A DNA stretch of 11,652 nt from Spirochaetia bacterium UBA5368 (GTDB lineage Bacteria > Spirochaetota > UBA4802 > UBA5368). The stretch covers positions 50,809 to 62,460 of the forward strand of contig DHPI01000060.1 of the NCBI GenBank assembly GCA_002407865.1, read 5' to 3'. A program made the position numbers and the translations under genes. The notes beneath the pieces are model-generated. The model saw only the letters and a list, made by a program, of their open reading frames with translations, did not search any database and was not told where the DNA came from. Of this stretch, positions 1-6,441 are shown in pieces. The number at the start of each line of letters is the position of its first letter. The stretch's first letter is position 1.

Positions 1-1308
1 ACCTGTAATGCCGCCCATCATCTCTTTATTCAGCGGGCTTTCCGCAAGGCGTATCTTCAGGTAATTGCCGCTGACCGCGGTGTATCTCTCATCGCCGCGG
101 TTTTTTTCTATAACGCACGGCAATATTTTTCCCTCGAACCTTTGCCGGTAGCGCAGCGAAGCCTCCGCGGCAACCGCGCGCAGTTCGGCTGACCGCCGGG
201 ACAGCTCTCTTTCAGAACACATGCCGTTAAGCGCCGCCGCAGGCGTTCCCGTGCGGGTAGAAAAGCTGAACTGGTGCACGTACGCAAACCCGGCGCGCTC
301 AACTGCACGCAGGGTTTCCCGGAAATCGTCATCATCCTCCCCGGGAAATCCTACTATAACATCAGTGCCGATGGCGATATCCGGACAGCGGTCGCGAAGC
401 CTTTCGACTATCCGGAAATATTCGTCCAATCGATACGGCCGGTTCATCCGCTCCAGAACGCGGTCAGAGCCCGATTGCAGCGGCAGATGTATGTGGGGAC
501 ACACCCTGCCCGAACCGAAGAGCGCAATAAGCCCGTCCGTAACATGGAGCGGCTCGATCGACGTGATCCGAAGCCTGAATCCGCCGTCAAGGCCGGCAAT
601 GCGCCCCGCGAGACCCGCAAGATCGACATCCCGTGACATATACTTTCCGATCGTGATGCCCGTGAGGATCAGCTCGGGAATCCCTGCGGCAATCAGCCTG
701 GCCGCATGTTCAACTACATCGTTGACATCCCTGCTGACGGGAGCGCCCCGCACCGACGGCACAATGCAGTAGGCGCATTGACCGTCGCAGCCATCCTGAA
801 TCTTCAAATACCCCCGTGTATGATTGAGCGGCATGGCGTATCCGCCGAAGAAACCCGCCTCATCGTCATCGTACGCGGCAAATCCCGCGGACACGGCATC
901 CCCGAAATCTTTGTCATCCATGTCTTCCGCGTCTTCCGCCTCATCTGCGGATTCGGCAACATAGTCCATGTACGCGCGTAACTTCGAAACCATCGAGCGC
1001 TTATCGTCGTTGCCAAACACCGCGAGCACCTCGGGCATCAGCGCCACGCCCCTGCGATCGCGCTCCACAAGACAGCCGGTGACCACGGCCTTCCCCGTCT
1101 TCGAGAATTTCGCCGCCTGGCGTATATAATTGCGGCATTTTTTATCGCTGCGATCGGTCACCGTGCAGGTATTGACGATAACAATATCGACAATCTGGCC
1201 GAACGGCCTCGCCTCCCATCCGCAATCGCTAAACTGCTGGGCAATGAGGGACGACTCGTATTGATTGAGCTTGCATCCCAGCGTTTTTATGGAATATGTC
1301 GGTTTCAT
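1..1308 (-). CDS. mtaB: tRNA t6A37 methylthiotransferase MtaB (3' end outside window)
   Basis: Radical-SAM enzyme that adds a methylthio group to N6-threonylcarbamoyladenosine at position 37 of ANN-decoding tRNAs, in the cytoplasm. The 436 visible residues show the full MiaB-family layout. An N-terminal UPF0004 domain carries the three auxiliary-cluster cysteines C12 (TLGCKLNQYES), C48 (NTCTVT) and C79 (VTGC). The radical-SAM core has C174, C178 and C181 (DGCDGQCAYC). Further motifs are RITSIEP, HLPLQSGSDRVLERM and GTDVIVGFPGE, and a TRAM-like tail starts around residue 385. The GCKLNQYE and NTCTVT forms point to MtaB rather than MiaB or RimO. Members are usually about 430-450 residues, so only a short C-terminal piece is missing. 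The ATG at 1308 gives the family-typical N-terminus, but I see no good Shine-Dalgarno before it. Oddity: an acidic insertion of about 20 residues lies between the two domains (residues 119-154). The gene is divergent from yggS. Confidence 0.93.
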   Translation of the reverse strand, partial: MKPTYSIKTLGCKLNQYESSLIAQQFSDCGWEARPFGQIVDIVIVNTCTVTDRSDKKCRNYIRQAAKFSKTGKAVVTGCLVERDRRGVALMPEVLAVFGNDDKRSMVSKLRAYMDYVAESADEAEDAEDMDDKDFGDAVSAGFAAYDDDEAGFFGGYAMPLNHTRGYLKIQDGCDGQCAYCIVPSVRGAPVSRDVNDVVEHAARLIAAGIPELILTGITIGKYMSRDVDLAGLAGRIAGLDGGFRLRITSIEPLHVTDGLIALFGSGRVCPHIHLPLQSGSDRVLERMNRPYRLDEYFRIVERLRDRCPDIAIGTDVIVGFPGEDDDDFRETLRAVERAGFAYVHQFSFSTRTGTPAAALNGMCSERELSRRSAELRAVAAEASLRYRQRFEGKILPCVIEKNRGDERYTAVSGNYLKIRLAESPLNKEMMGGITG

Positions 1309-1382
1309 AGCATGCTATACGCGTTGCGCCGCGGCGCTTTTAAATTCTTCAATGGCACATATACTATATCGGCTGGTTCATC

Positions 1383-1410
1383 AGTATAGCAAAAAAGGGA
1401 TATTTTGCAA
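1383..1410 (-). promoter_or_regulatory. Candidate sigma70-type promoter for mtaB
   Basis: On the minus strand, a TTGCAA -35 (1405-1410), a 16-nt spacer and a TATACT -10 (1383-1388) would start transcription near 1376, giving a leader of about 68 nt before the mtaB ATG. A weaker alternative lies slightly downstream (TTGCTA, 18 nt, TATAGT). The assignment rests on consensus match and position only. Confidence 0.45.
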
Positions 1411-1420
1411 AAAAAGACAA

Positions 1421-1450
1421 TTGACGCACAGCATTTCCATAGTGTACTAT
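1421..1450 (+). promoter_or_regulatory. Candidate sigma70-type promoter for the yggS-corA unit
   Basis: A TTGACG -35 (1421-1426, five of six consensus bases) is followed after 18 nt by TACTAT (1445-1450), which keeps the key A2 and T6 of the -10 box. Transcription would start near 1457, with a leader of about 90 nt before the yggS ATG. It faces away from the candidate mtaB promoter, so the two would lie back to back. Confidence 0.45.
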
Positions 1451-1546
1451 TACCGCCAATTATTAATCGGCGAACCGATGCGACAACTGAATGCATGGGC
1501 CCGCATCATCGGCTATTTTTCGCCGCACACGCAGCAACGAGCCATA

Positions 1547-2245
1547 ATGAGCTATATAGAAAAATATAGAAAGGTACAGCATGCAATCGCCGACGCGGCG
1601 GTGAAATCCGGCAGAAATCCGGAGGACATCACCATCATCGCCGTATCCAAAACATTTTTCCCCTCGGCAATCCAACAGGCCATTAACGACGGCATCCGCA
1701 TCTTCGGTGAAAACAGGGTGCAGGAGGCAAAAACGAAAATCCCCCAGCTCAAGGGCGACTTTTCGTTTCACCTGGTGGGGCATTTGCAATCGAACAAATC
1801 GAAAGACGCCGTACGGCTCTTCAGTCTGATCCATTCCATCGACAAACTCAGCACCGCGCAGAAGGTCGACCGCGACGCGGCGGCAATCGGCAAAACCCAG
1901 AAGATACTCGTGGAGGTCAACACGTCGGGCGAAACTTCGAAAAGCGGCGTGAATCCGGAGGAAACCCGGGCGCTGTGCGGTGAAATATTATTATTGAAAA
2001 ATATCGAACTCCTTGGACTGATGACGGTCGGCCCTCTGACGGAAGACAGGGACGCCATACGGCGCTCGTTTTCACTGCTGCGAACCCTTCTCGGTGATGT
2101 CAATTCGCGGCTCGGAACCAGCCTCAGGGAGCTTTCAATGGGCATGTCGTCCGATTACACCCTGGCCGTCGAGGAAGGGGCTTCTATGGTGCGGATAGGG
2201 ACGGCCATTTTCGGAGAGAGGATATACGGCTATGGGCCTGCTTGA
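1547..2245 (+). CDS. yggS: YggS/PLPBP family pyridoxal-phosphate homeostasis protein
   Basis: Single-domain, alanine-racemase-N-like fold protein that binds pyridoxal 5'-phosphate. Known members buffer cellular PLP and affect amino-acid metabolism, with no established catalytic reaction. The 232-residue product matches the usual 225-235 length. Visible signatures are the PLP-binding lysine K35 in AVSKT, FGENRVQE (53-60), HLVGHLQSNK (75-84), LSMGMSSDY (196-204, ending in the phosphate-binding region) and GASMVRIGTAIFG (211-223). The frame is open upstream to 1265, but that extension would cross the divergent promoter region. The ATG at 1547 gives the standard start (helix followed by SGRNPEDITIIAVSKT). 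The Shine-Dalgarno is poor. The end overlaps proC by 14 bp, and yggS-proC pairing is common in bacteria, which supports both calls. Confidence 0.95.
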   Translation: MSYIEKYRKVQHAIADAAVKSGRNPEDITIIAVSKTFFPSAIQQAINDGIRIFGENRVQEAKTKIPQLKGDFSFHLVGHLQSNKSKDAVRLFSLIHSIDKLSTAQKVDRDAAAIGKTQKILVEVNTSGETSKSGVNPEETRALCGEILLLKNIELLGLMTVGPLTEDRDAIRRSFSLLRTLLGDVNSRLGTSLRELSMGMSSDYTLAVEEGASMVRIGTAIFGERIYGYGPA

Positions 2246-3047
2246 TTCAACGGCAATCGGCTGTATCGGCGCGGGAAACATGGGTTCCGCGATACTGGCC
2301 GGCCTCGCGCGGCGGCTGGACCCGTCGTTAATCGCGTGTTACGACACCGACGCGGAAAAGCTGCAATCGATATGCGGCCGGCACGGCCTGCGCGCCGCGT
2401 CGAACGCACGGGAGCTCGCCGCGTTGTGCGGCATCGTGATACTCGCGGTGAAGCCTGATACGATACCCGCAGTGCTTACGGAAATCAAGAACGAGTGCGC
2501 CGGCAAAATCTGCGTTTCCATCGCGGCGGGCGTCGGCATTACCGCAATCGAAGCAGTTTTGTCGCCGTCGCAGAAGATCGCGAGGGTGATGCCCAACACG
2601 CCCGCGCTCGTCGGCGAAGGGATGTCGGTCATATCGGCCAACGCCGCCATGGACGACGCCTCGCTTGCGATGGTGGAAGAAATTTTTTCGCTGCTGGGAA
2701 GGGCGCTCGTGCTGCCGGAAAAGCTGATGAACGCGGTAACAGGGCTTTCGGGCAGCGGCCCCGCGTACGTCTTTACCATGATACAGGCGATGGCCGACGG
2801 CGGCGTCAAGATGGGAATCCCGCGCGACAGGGCGCTGGTTCTCGCAGCACAGACGGTGCTCGGCGCCGCGCGCATGGCGCTTGAAAGCGGCGATGACCCG
2901 ATCACCCTGCGCGGAAGGGTAACGTCGCCCGCCGGCACCACGATTGAGGGCGTGCATGTGCTCGAAAAAAGCGGGTTCTCGGGTATTATCATCGACGCCG
3001 TTGAGGCGGCCACGCGCCGCTCGGAAAAGCTTGGAGAAAAGAAATAG
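2232..3047 (+). CDS. proC: Pyrroline-5-carboxylate reductase (ProC)
   Basis: Catalyses the last step of proline biosynthesis, NAD(P)H-dependent reduction of 1-pyrroline-5-carboxylate to L-proline, in the cytoplasm. The 271 residues match the family length. The N-terminal Rossmann fold shows GAGNMG (13-18) in the dinucleotide-binding loop, then LAVKP (71-75) and RVMPNTPALVGEG (118-130). The C-terminal dimerisation and catalytic domain has GLSGSGPAYVF (171-181) and the P5CR signature around TSPAGTTIEGVHVLE (231-245). The start at 2232 lies inside yggS and is preceded by a purine-rich GGAGAGAGG about 10 nt upstream, which suits translational coupling. The TAG stop shares its last G with the GTG start of the following peptidase gene. 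No key residue appears to be missing. Confidence 0.97.
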   Translation: MGLLDSTAIGCIGAGNMGSAILAGLARRLDPSLIACYDTDAEKLQSICGRHGLRAASNARELAALCGIVILAVKPDTIPAVLTEIKNECAGKICVSIAAGVGITAIEAVLSPSQKIARVMPNTPALVGEGMSVISANAAMDDASLAMVEEIFSLLGRALVLPEKLMNAVTGLSGSGPAYVFTMIQAMADGGVKMGIPRDRALVLAAQTVLGAARMALESGDDPITLRGRVTSPAGTTIEGVHVLEKSGFSGIIIDAVEAATRRSEKLGEKK

Positions 3048-4018
3048 TGAACGGCTGGCCGATAACAAATTACCAGATATGGCAGATAAAAAAATGGATA
3101 CGCGCCATTATCGTGTCGGCAGCCGGAATCCTGGTTCTCGGCAACATCATCGCCGCAGTTTTTATCAATAAAGTACATGTTGACCCGAAAAGCTACACAC
3201 TGAAAGAAGGGTTTCCCATATTTCATTCGTCCGACGACTACCTTAATCTCGTACAGCGCTATCACCACGATATCGGCGCGAAGGTTATTATTTACACGAT
3301 ACGCCGCGGCGAATCTTTCTGGGATGTCGCGCGACGCTACTCGATTTCCATCGATACCATCATCGCCGCAAACCCGTTTTTAACGTCGCTTCTGGCTCAC
3401 GAGGGGCTGCAAATCGTGGTGCCGACGAGCGACGGCGTACTGTTGCCCGTCGACAATTTTTACGATGCGTACCGCATGGCAAGGCTTTTGCAGTACGATG
3501 ACGCAATAACCGGCGATTACCGCCAGTCGGTGTTCCGCATCCTCGCCCCCGACGACATCCGCTTCGCGTTTTTCAAGGACACCAGGCCGGCGATAGTGAG
3601 CGACAGGCTGCAAAGCCTGTATAATATCCGCAAGATATTCCAGAATCCCCTGCGGTACGGGATGTATTCGTCACTGTACGGCGACCGCGTCGACCCGATG
3701 CGCGAGGGCATGGCGTTTCACAACGGCGTCGATATACAGGTGCGGATGGGTACGCCGATTTATCCCGCGCGGGAGGGCATGGTAAGCTACACCGGTTGGC
3801 TGGACGGCTACGGCCAGACTGTGATTGTGCAGCATCCCGACGGCTACGTCACCACGTACGGCCACTGCTCGTCGATCAAGGTTCGCACCGGCGAGATGGT
3901 CGGCAAAAAAACGGTGATCGCCCTTGTCGGATCGACAGGGCGATCTACGGGGCCGCACCTTCACTTCATGACCATGCGCCACGGCAGAATGATCAACCCG
4001 CTTTTGTTTATATGGTAA
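3047..4018 (+). CDS. Membrane-anchored LysM / M23 (LytM-type) peptidase
   Basis: Likely envelope protein that binds and cuts peptidoglycan cross-links. The 323 residues begin with a short basic cytoplasmic stretch and one hydrophobic segment (about 19-40, signal anchor or uncleaved signal). A LysM domain follows (about 82-126, starting YTIRRGESFWDVARRYSI), then a linker of about 70 residues I do not recognise, and a C-terminal M23 domain (about 205-318). The zinc-site residues are all present: H225 and D229 in HNGVD, H273 in YGH, and H304 and H306 in GPHLHF, so it should be an active enzyme rather than a degenerate EnvC/NlpD-type activator. The start is GTG at 3047, with GGAGAA about 10 nt upstream, and it overlaps the proC stop by one base. 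The specific substrate bond and any role in division or elongation cannot be read from the sequence. Confidence 0.9.
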   Translation: MNGWPITNYQIWQIKKWIRAIIVSAAGILVLGNIIAAVFINKVHVDPKSYTLKEGFPIFHSSDDYLNLVQRYHHDIGAKVIIYTIRRGESFWDVARRYSISIDTIIAANPFLTSLLAHEGLQIVVPTSDGVLLPVDNFYDAYRMARLLQYDDAITGDYRQSVFRILAPDDIRFAFFKDTRPAIVSDRLQSLYNIRKIFQNPLRYGMYSSLYGDRVDPMREGMAFHNGVDIQVRMGTPIYPAREGMVSYTGWLDGYGQTVIVQHPDGYVTTYGHCSSIKVRTGEMVGKKTVIALVGSTGRSTGPHLHFMTMRHGRMINPLLFIW

Positions 4019-4285
4019 ATGGACCACAACGACGACATTATACGCATCCCTTTCGGCGACGAGCTTGACCTGCACCACTTCAGCCCTTCCGACGCCATAC
4101 CGCTGCTGCGGGAATTCATGGAAAACGCCGTATCGCACAACATGAAAACCATCCGCATTATACATGGAAAGGGAAAATCCGTCATCAAGGGCATGGTTCT
4201 TAAAGAGTTGCGCTCTCATCCCGACGTACTCTCCTTTACCGACGATGCCGGCAATTGGGGCGCCACCATCGTCAGACTAAAATAA
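4019..4285 (+). CDS. Stand-alone Smr-domain protein
   Basis: An 88-residue protein consisting almost entirely of one Smr domain (about residues 14-87). The two family hallmarks are visible: LDLHH (16-20, corresponding to the LDLHG motif) and IIHGKG (47-52). The end, GNWGATIVRL, matches the usual glycine-containing loop and last strand. Smr domains act as nucleic-acid-binding or endonuclease modules. Single-domain versions exist in many bacteria but their targets are mostly unknown, so I infer only nucleic-acid binding or cleavage. The ATG directly follows the TAA of the M23 peptidase gene with no gap, implying translational coupling. The usual glycine after LDLH is replaced by histidine, a small departure. 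Confidence 0.85.
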   Translation: MDHNDDIIRIPFGDELDLHHFSPSDAIPLLREFMENAVSHNMKTIRIIHGKGKSVIKGMVLKELRSHPDVLSFTDDAGNWGATIVRLK

Positions 4286-4302
4286 AGAAGCGAGTCTCCG
4301 CC

Positions 4303-5367
4303 ATGAAGAAATTTACCGTACAGCGGTCAAAGAAAAAGGGATTAGCGCCGGGCACGCTCGTGCACATCGGCGAAAAGCACGCCGCGCGGGTGCGCATCAC
4401 CACCGTTGAATTCAACGAGACAACATGGAAGGTGCGTGAAGCGGTTGATGCCGCGGAGTGCGCAACGTTCACCCCCGACAGCGCCGTGCGGTGGGTCGAC
4501 GTTGCCGGCATTCACAGCGTCGATGTCATCGCAGGCATCGGCGCGAAGTTCGGCATTCATCCGCTCGTTCTCGAGGATATTCTGAATACGGGACAGCGGC
4601 CGAAACTTGAAACATGGAACACCTACACGTACATTGTACTGAAGATGCTGCGCTACGACGCCACGAAGAATGAAATTTCCTCCGAGCAGGTCAGCATCGT
4701 GCTTGGGAAAGATACCGTTATTTCTTTCAGGGAAAAAGATGGCGACGAATTTCATCCGATCGTCGGACGCATCGCGAACGAAAGCAGCAAGATGCGCAGC
4801 ATGGGCGCCGATTACCTCGCCTATGCGCTGATCGACGCCATTGTCGACAATTATTTTGCCGTGCTCGAACAACTCGGAGATAACATCGAACGGCTCGAGG
4901 AGGAGATGCTTGCCGCCCCGGATAGAGAAACCGCGAAAAAAATCCACTACCTGAAACGGGAGCTCATATTCATCCGACAGTCGGGATGGCCGCTCAGGGA
5001 GGTCGTCAGCGCGCTGGAGCGCGGCGAATCACCGCAGGTGCACGAGCCGTCGCAAGTATACCTTCGCGACCTGTACGACCATGTAATACAAATTATCGAG
5101 ACAATCGAATTGTTCCGTGACATGCTCTCGGGAATGATCGACATTTACCTTTCGAGCATCAATAACAGGATGAACGAGGTGATGAAGCTTTTGACGATCA
5201 TCACGACCATTTTCATACCGATCTCATTCATCGCGGGGGTGTATGGAATGAACTTCGATTTCATGCCCGGCATCCACATGCGTTACGGATATTATGCGGC
5301 GGTCGCGATTATGATAGCCATCGCGCTCTTAATGGTCGCCTATTTCAGGAAAAAAAAGTGGTTTTAA
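4303..5367 (+). CDS. corA: CorA-type Mg2+/Co2+ transport protein
   Basis: Pentameric inner-membrane channel for magnesium (also cobalt or nickel) uptake. The 354 residues fit CorA proteins (about 315-370). The protein has a large cytoplasmic N-terminal domain (about 1-290) with the family stretch HPLVLEDILNTGQRPKLE (86-103) and long helices. It ends in two membrane helices (about 295-314 and 328-347) joined by the loop with the selectivity motif YGMN (314-317) followed by FDFMP. The C-terminus is a basic KKKWF tail, as usual. The frame is open further upstream from a TTG at 4255, but that would overlap the Smr gene by 31 bp. The ATG at 4303, 17 bp after the Smr stop, gives a normal N-terminus, although its Shine-Dalgarno is weak. 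It is probably the last gene of the yggS unit. Confidence 0.95.
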   Translation: MKKFTVQRSKKKGLAPGTLVHIGEKHAARVRITTVEFNETTWKVREAVDAAECATFTPDSAVRWVDVAGIHSVDVIAGIGAKFGIHPLVLEDILNTGQRPKLETWNTYTYIVLKMLRYDATKNEISSEQVSIVLGKDTVISFREKDGDEFHPIVGRIANESSKMRSMGADYLAYALIDAIVDNYFAVLEQLGDNIERLEEEMLAAPDRETAKKIHYLKRELIFIRQSGWPLREVVSALERGESPQVHEPSQVYLRDLYDHVIQIIETIELFRDMLSGMIDIYLSSINNRMNEVMKLLTIITTIFIPISFIAGVYGMNFDFMPGIHMRYGYYAAVAIMIAIALLMVAYFRKKKWF

Positions 5368-5476
5368 AAATAACTCCCCCGTCGTAGCTTTGACCGCAGT
5401 CCGATGGAACGTCCATAGATTATTTGAATTCATCTGAAAACGGATTATTTTATTTTACTATAATGAGGTGCACCAC
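5368..5476 (+). promoter_or_regulatory. Intergenic leader of terC with candidate promoter
   Basis: This is an AT-rich gap between corA and terC. TTGAAT (5424-5429), 16 nt, then TATTTT (5446-5451) is a plausible promoter starting near 5458 and leaving the ribosome-binding site in the transcript. A perfect TATAAT lies at 5459-5464, but it nearly touches the Shine-Dalgarno and would give a leader of only about 6 nt. A short inverted repeat (ATGGA, 3 nt, TCCAT; 5404-5416) is too small to call a terminator. I could not recognise the manganese riboswitch (yybP-ykoY type) that often precedes this gene family. Confidence 0.4.
5465..5470 (+). promoter_or_regulatory. Shine-Dalgarno site that decides the terC start
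   Basis: GAGGTG ends 6 nt before the ATG at 5477. This is standard spacing and it argues against the in-frame GTG at 5468, which lies within the site itself. Confidence 0.7.
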
Positions 5477-6421
5477 ATGATAAGCCAGACGCTGTTGTGG
5501 GCCGGTTTTTTGGCATTAATACTTGGCCTGCTGATATTAGACCTCAAGGTGTTTCAAAAAGACGATCACGAGATCAGCGTAAAGGAAGCGCTCGCCTGGA
5601 CGTGCTTCTGGATAGTCCTTGCGCTTCTTTTCAATGCGGGCGTGTATTTCTTCGAGGGGACGCAGAAAGCACTCGAGTTTTTGACCGCGTATCTTATCGA
5701 AAAATCGCTGAGTGTTGACAATATATTCATTTTCCTCATGGTCTTCTCATACTTCGGTATTCCGCCAAAGTATCAGCACCGGGTGCTTTTCTTTGGAATT
5801 CTCGGCGCGCTCATCATGCGTGCGGCCTTCATACTCGTCGGGGTCGCACTCGTTACGAGGATCCACTGGATCATCTACGTTTTCGGAGCATTCCTCGTCT
5901 TCATCGGCATTAAGATGGCCCTCGAAAAGGAAAAGGAGATTCATCCGGAAAAAAACCCGGTACTCAAAACTTTCCGACGCTTTATGCGGGTTAGCAATAC
6001 GTTAGACGGACACAATTTTTTCGTTTCAAGGGCCGGCCGTATCGCGGCAACCCCTCTTTTTATTGTACTGCTTGTTATAGAAAGCACTGACGTCATATTC
6101 GCGGTTGATTCGATCCCCGCGGTGTTGGCGATAAGTCACGATCCCTTCATCGTATACACATCGAACGTGTTCGCAATCCTTGGACTGCGAGCGCTTTATT
6201 TTGCGATAGCCGGCGTTATGCGTCTTTTCCATTACCTTAATTACGGTCTCTCCGCGATATTGGTGTTCGTGGGGGTTAAGATGCTGATCGCCGATTTCTA
6301 CAAGATACCCGTATCAATTGCGCTTTCCGTAGTGGCAATCGTGCTTCTCGTATCCATTCTCGCGTCGGTTCTTTTCCCGATAAAGAAAGCCGATGCCGCG
6401 GAAAACGACCCGAAAAACTGA
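5477..6421 (+). CDS. TerC/Alx family integral membrane metal exporter
   Basis: Polytopic inner-membrane protein of the TerC/Alx family, several members of which export manganese (E. coli Alx) or help metalate secreted enzymes. The 314 residues match Alx-like proteins (about 320). Around eight to nine hydrophobic segments span the protein. The two family acidic motifs are present: EKSLSVDNIF (75-84) and ESTDVIFAVDSIPA (202-215), whose acidic residues probably coordinate the metal. The frame is open from a GTG at 5468, but GAGG at 5465-5468 sits 8 nt before the ATG at 5477, so that ATG is the better start. The gene lies 109 bp after corA and 20 bp before mutS2, on the same strand. Tellurite resistance, the origin of the name, should not be inferred. 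Manganese or another divalent metal is the likelier cargo. Confidence 0.92.
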   Translation: MISQTLLWAGFLALILGLLILDLKVFQKDDHEISVKEALAWTCFWIVLALLFNAGVYFFEGTQKALEFLTAYLIEKSLSVDNIFIFLMVFSYFGIPPKYQHRVLFFGILGALIMRAAFILVGVALVTRIHWIIYVFGAFLVFIGIKMALEKEKEIHPEKNPVLKTFRRFMRVSNTLDGHNFFVSRAGRIAATPLFIVLLVIESTDVIFAVDSIPAVLAISHDPFIVYTSNVFAILGLRALYFAIAGVMRLFHYLNYGLSAILVFVGVKMLIADFYKIPVSIALSVVAIVLLVSILASVLFPIKKADAAENDPKN

Positions 6422-6441
6422 ACGTATATTGTAACAGCGCC

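Noticed and set aside
1265..1546. 94-codon N-terminal extension of yggS
   Set aside because: It would overlap mtaB antisense and cross the divergent promoter region, and its residues do not resemble YggS. The family-typical N-terminus begins at the ATG at 1547.
2328..3268. Long minus-strand frames opposite proC
   Set aside because: They are antisense to a well-supported proC, with shadow-like composition (many Arg/His or Ser/Ala) and no recognisable motifs. They are a consequence of GC-rich codon use.
5404..5416. Short inverted repeat after corA as a terminator
   Set aside because: It has only five base pairs with a 3-nt loop and no following U-tract, which is too weak to call.
5459..5464. 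Perfect TATAAT as the terC promoter -10
   Set aside because: It would place the transcript start at about 5471, after the Shine-Dalgarno and about 6 nt before the ATG, and it lacks a good -35. The box slightly upstream fits better.
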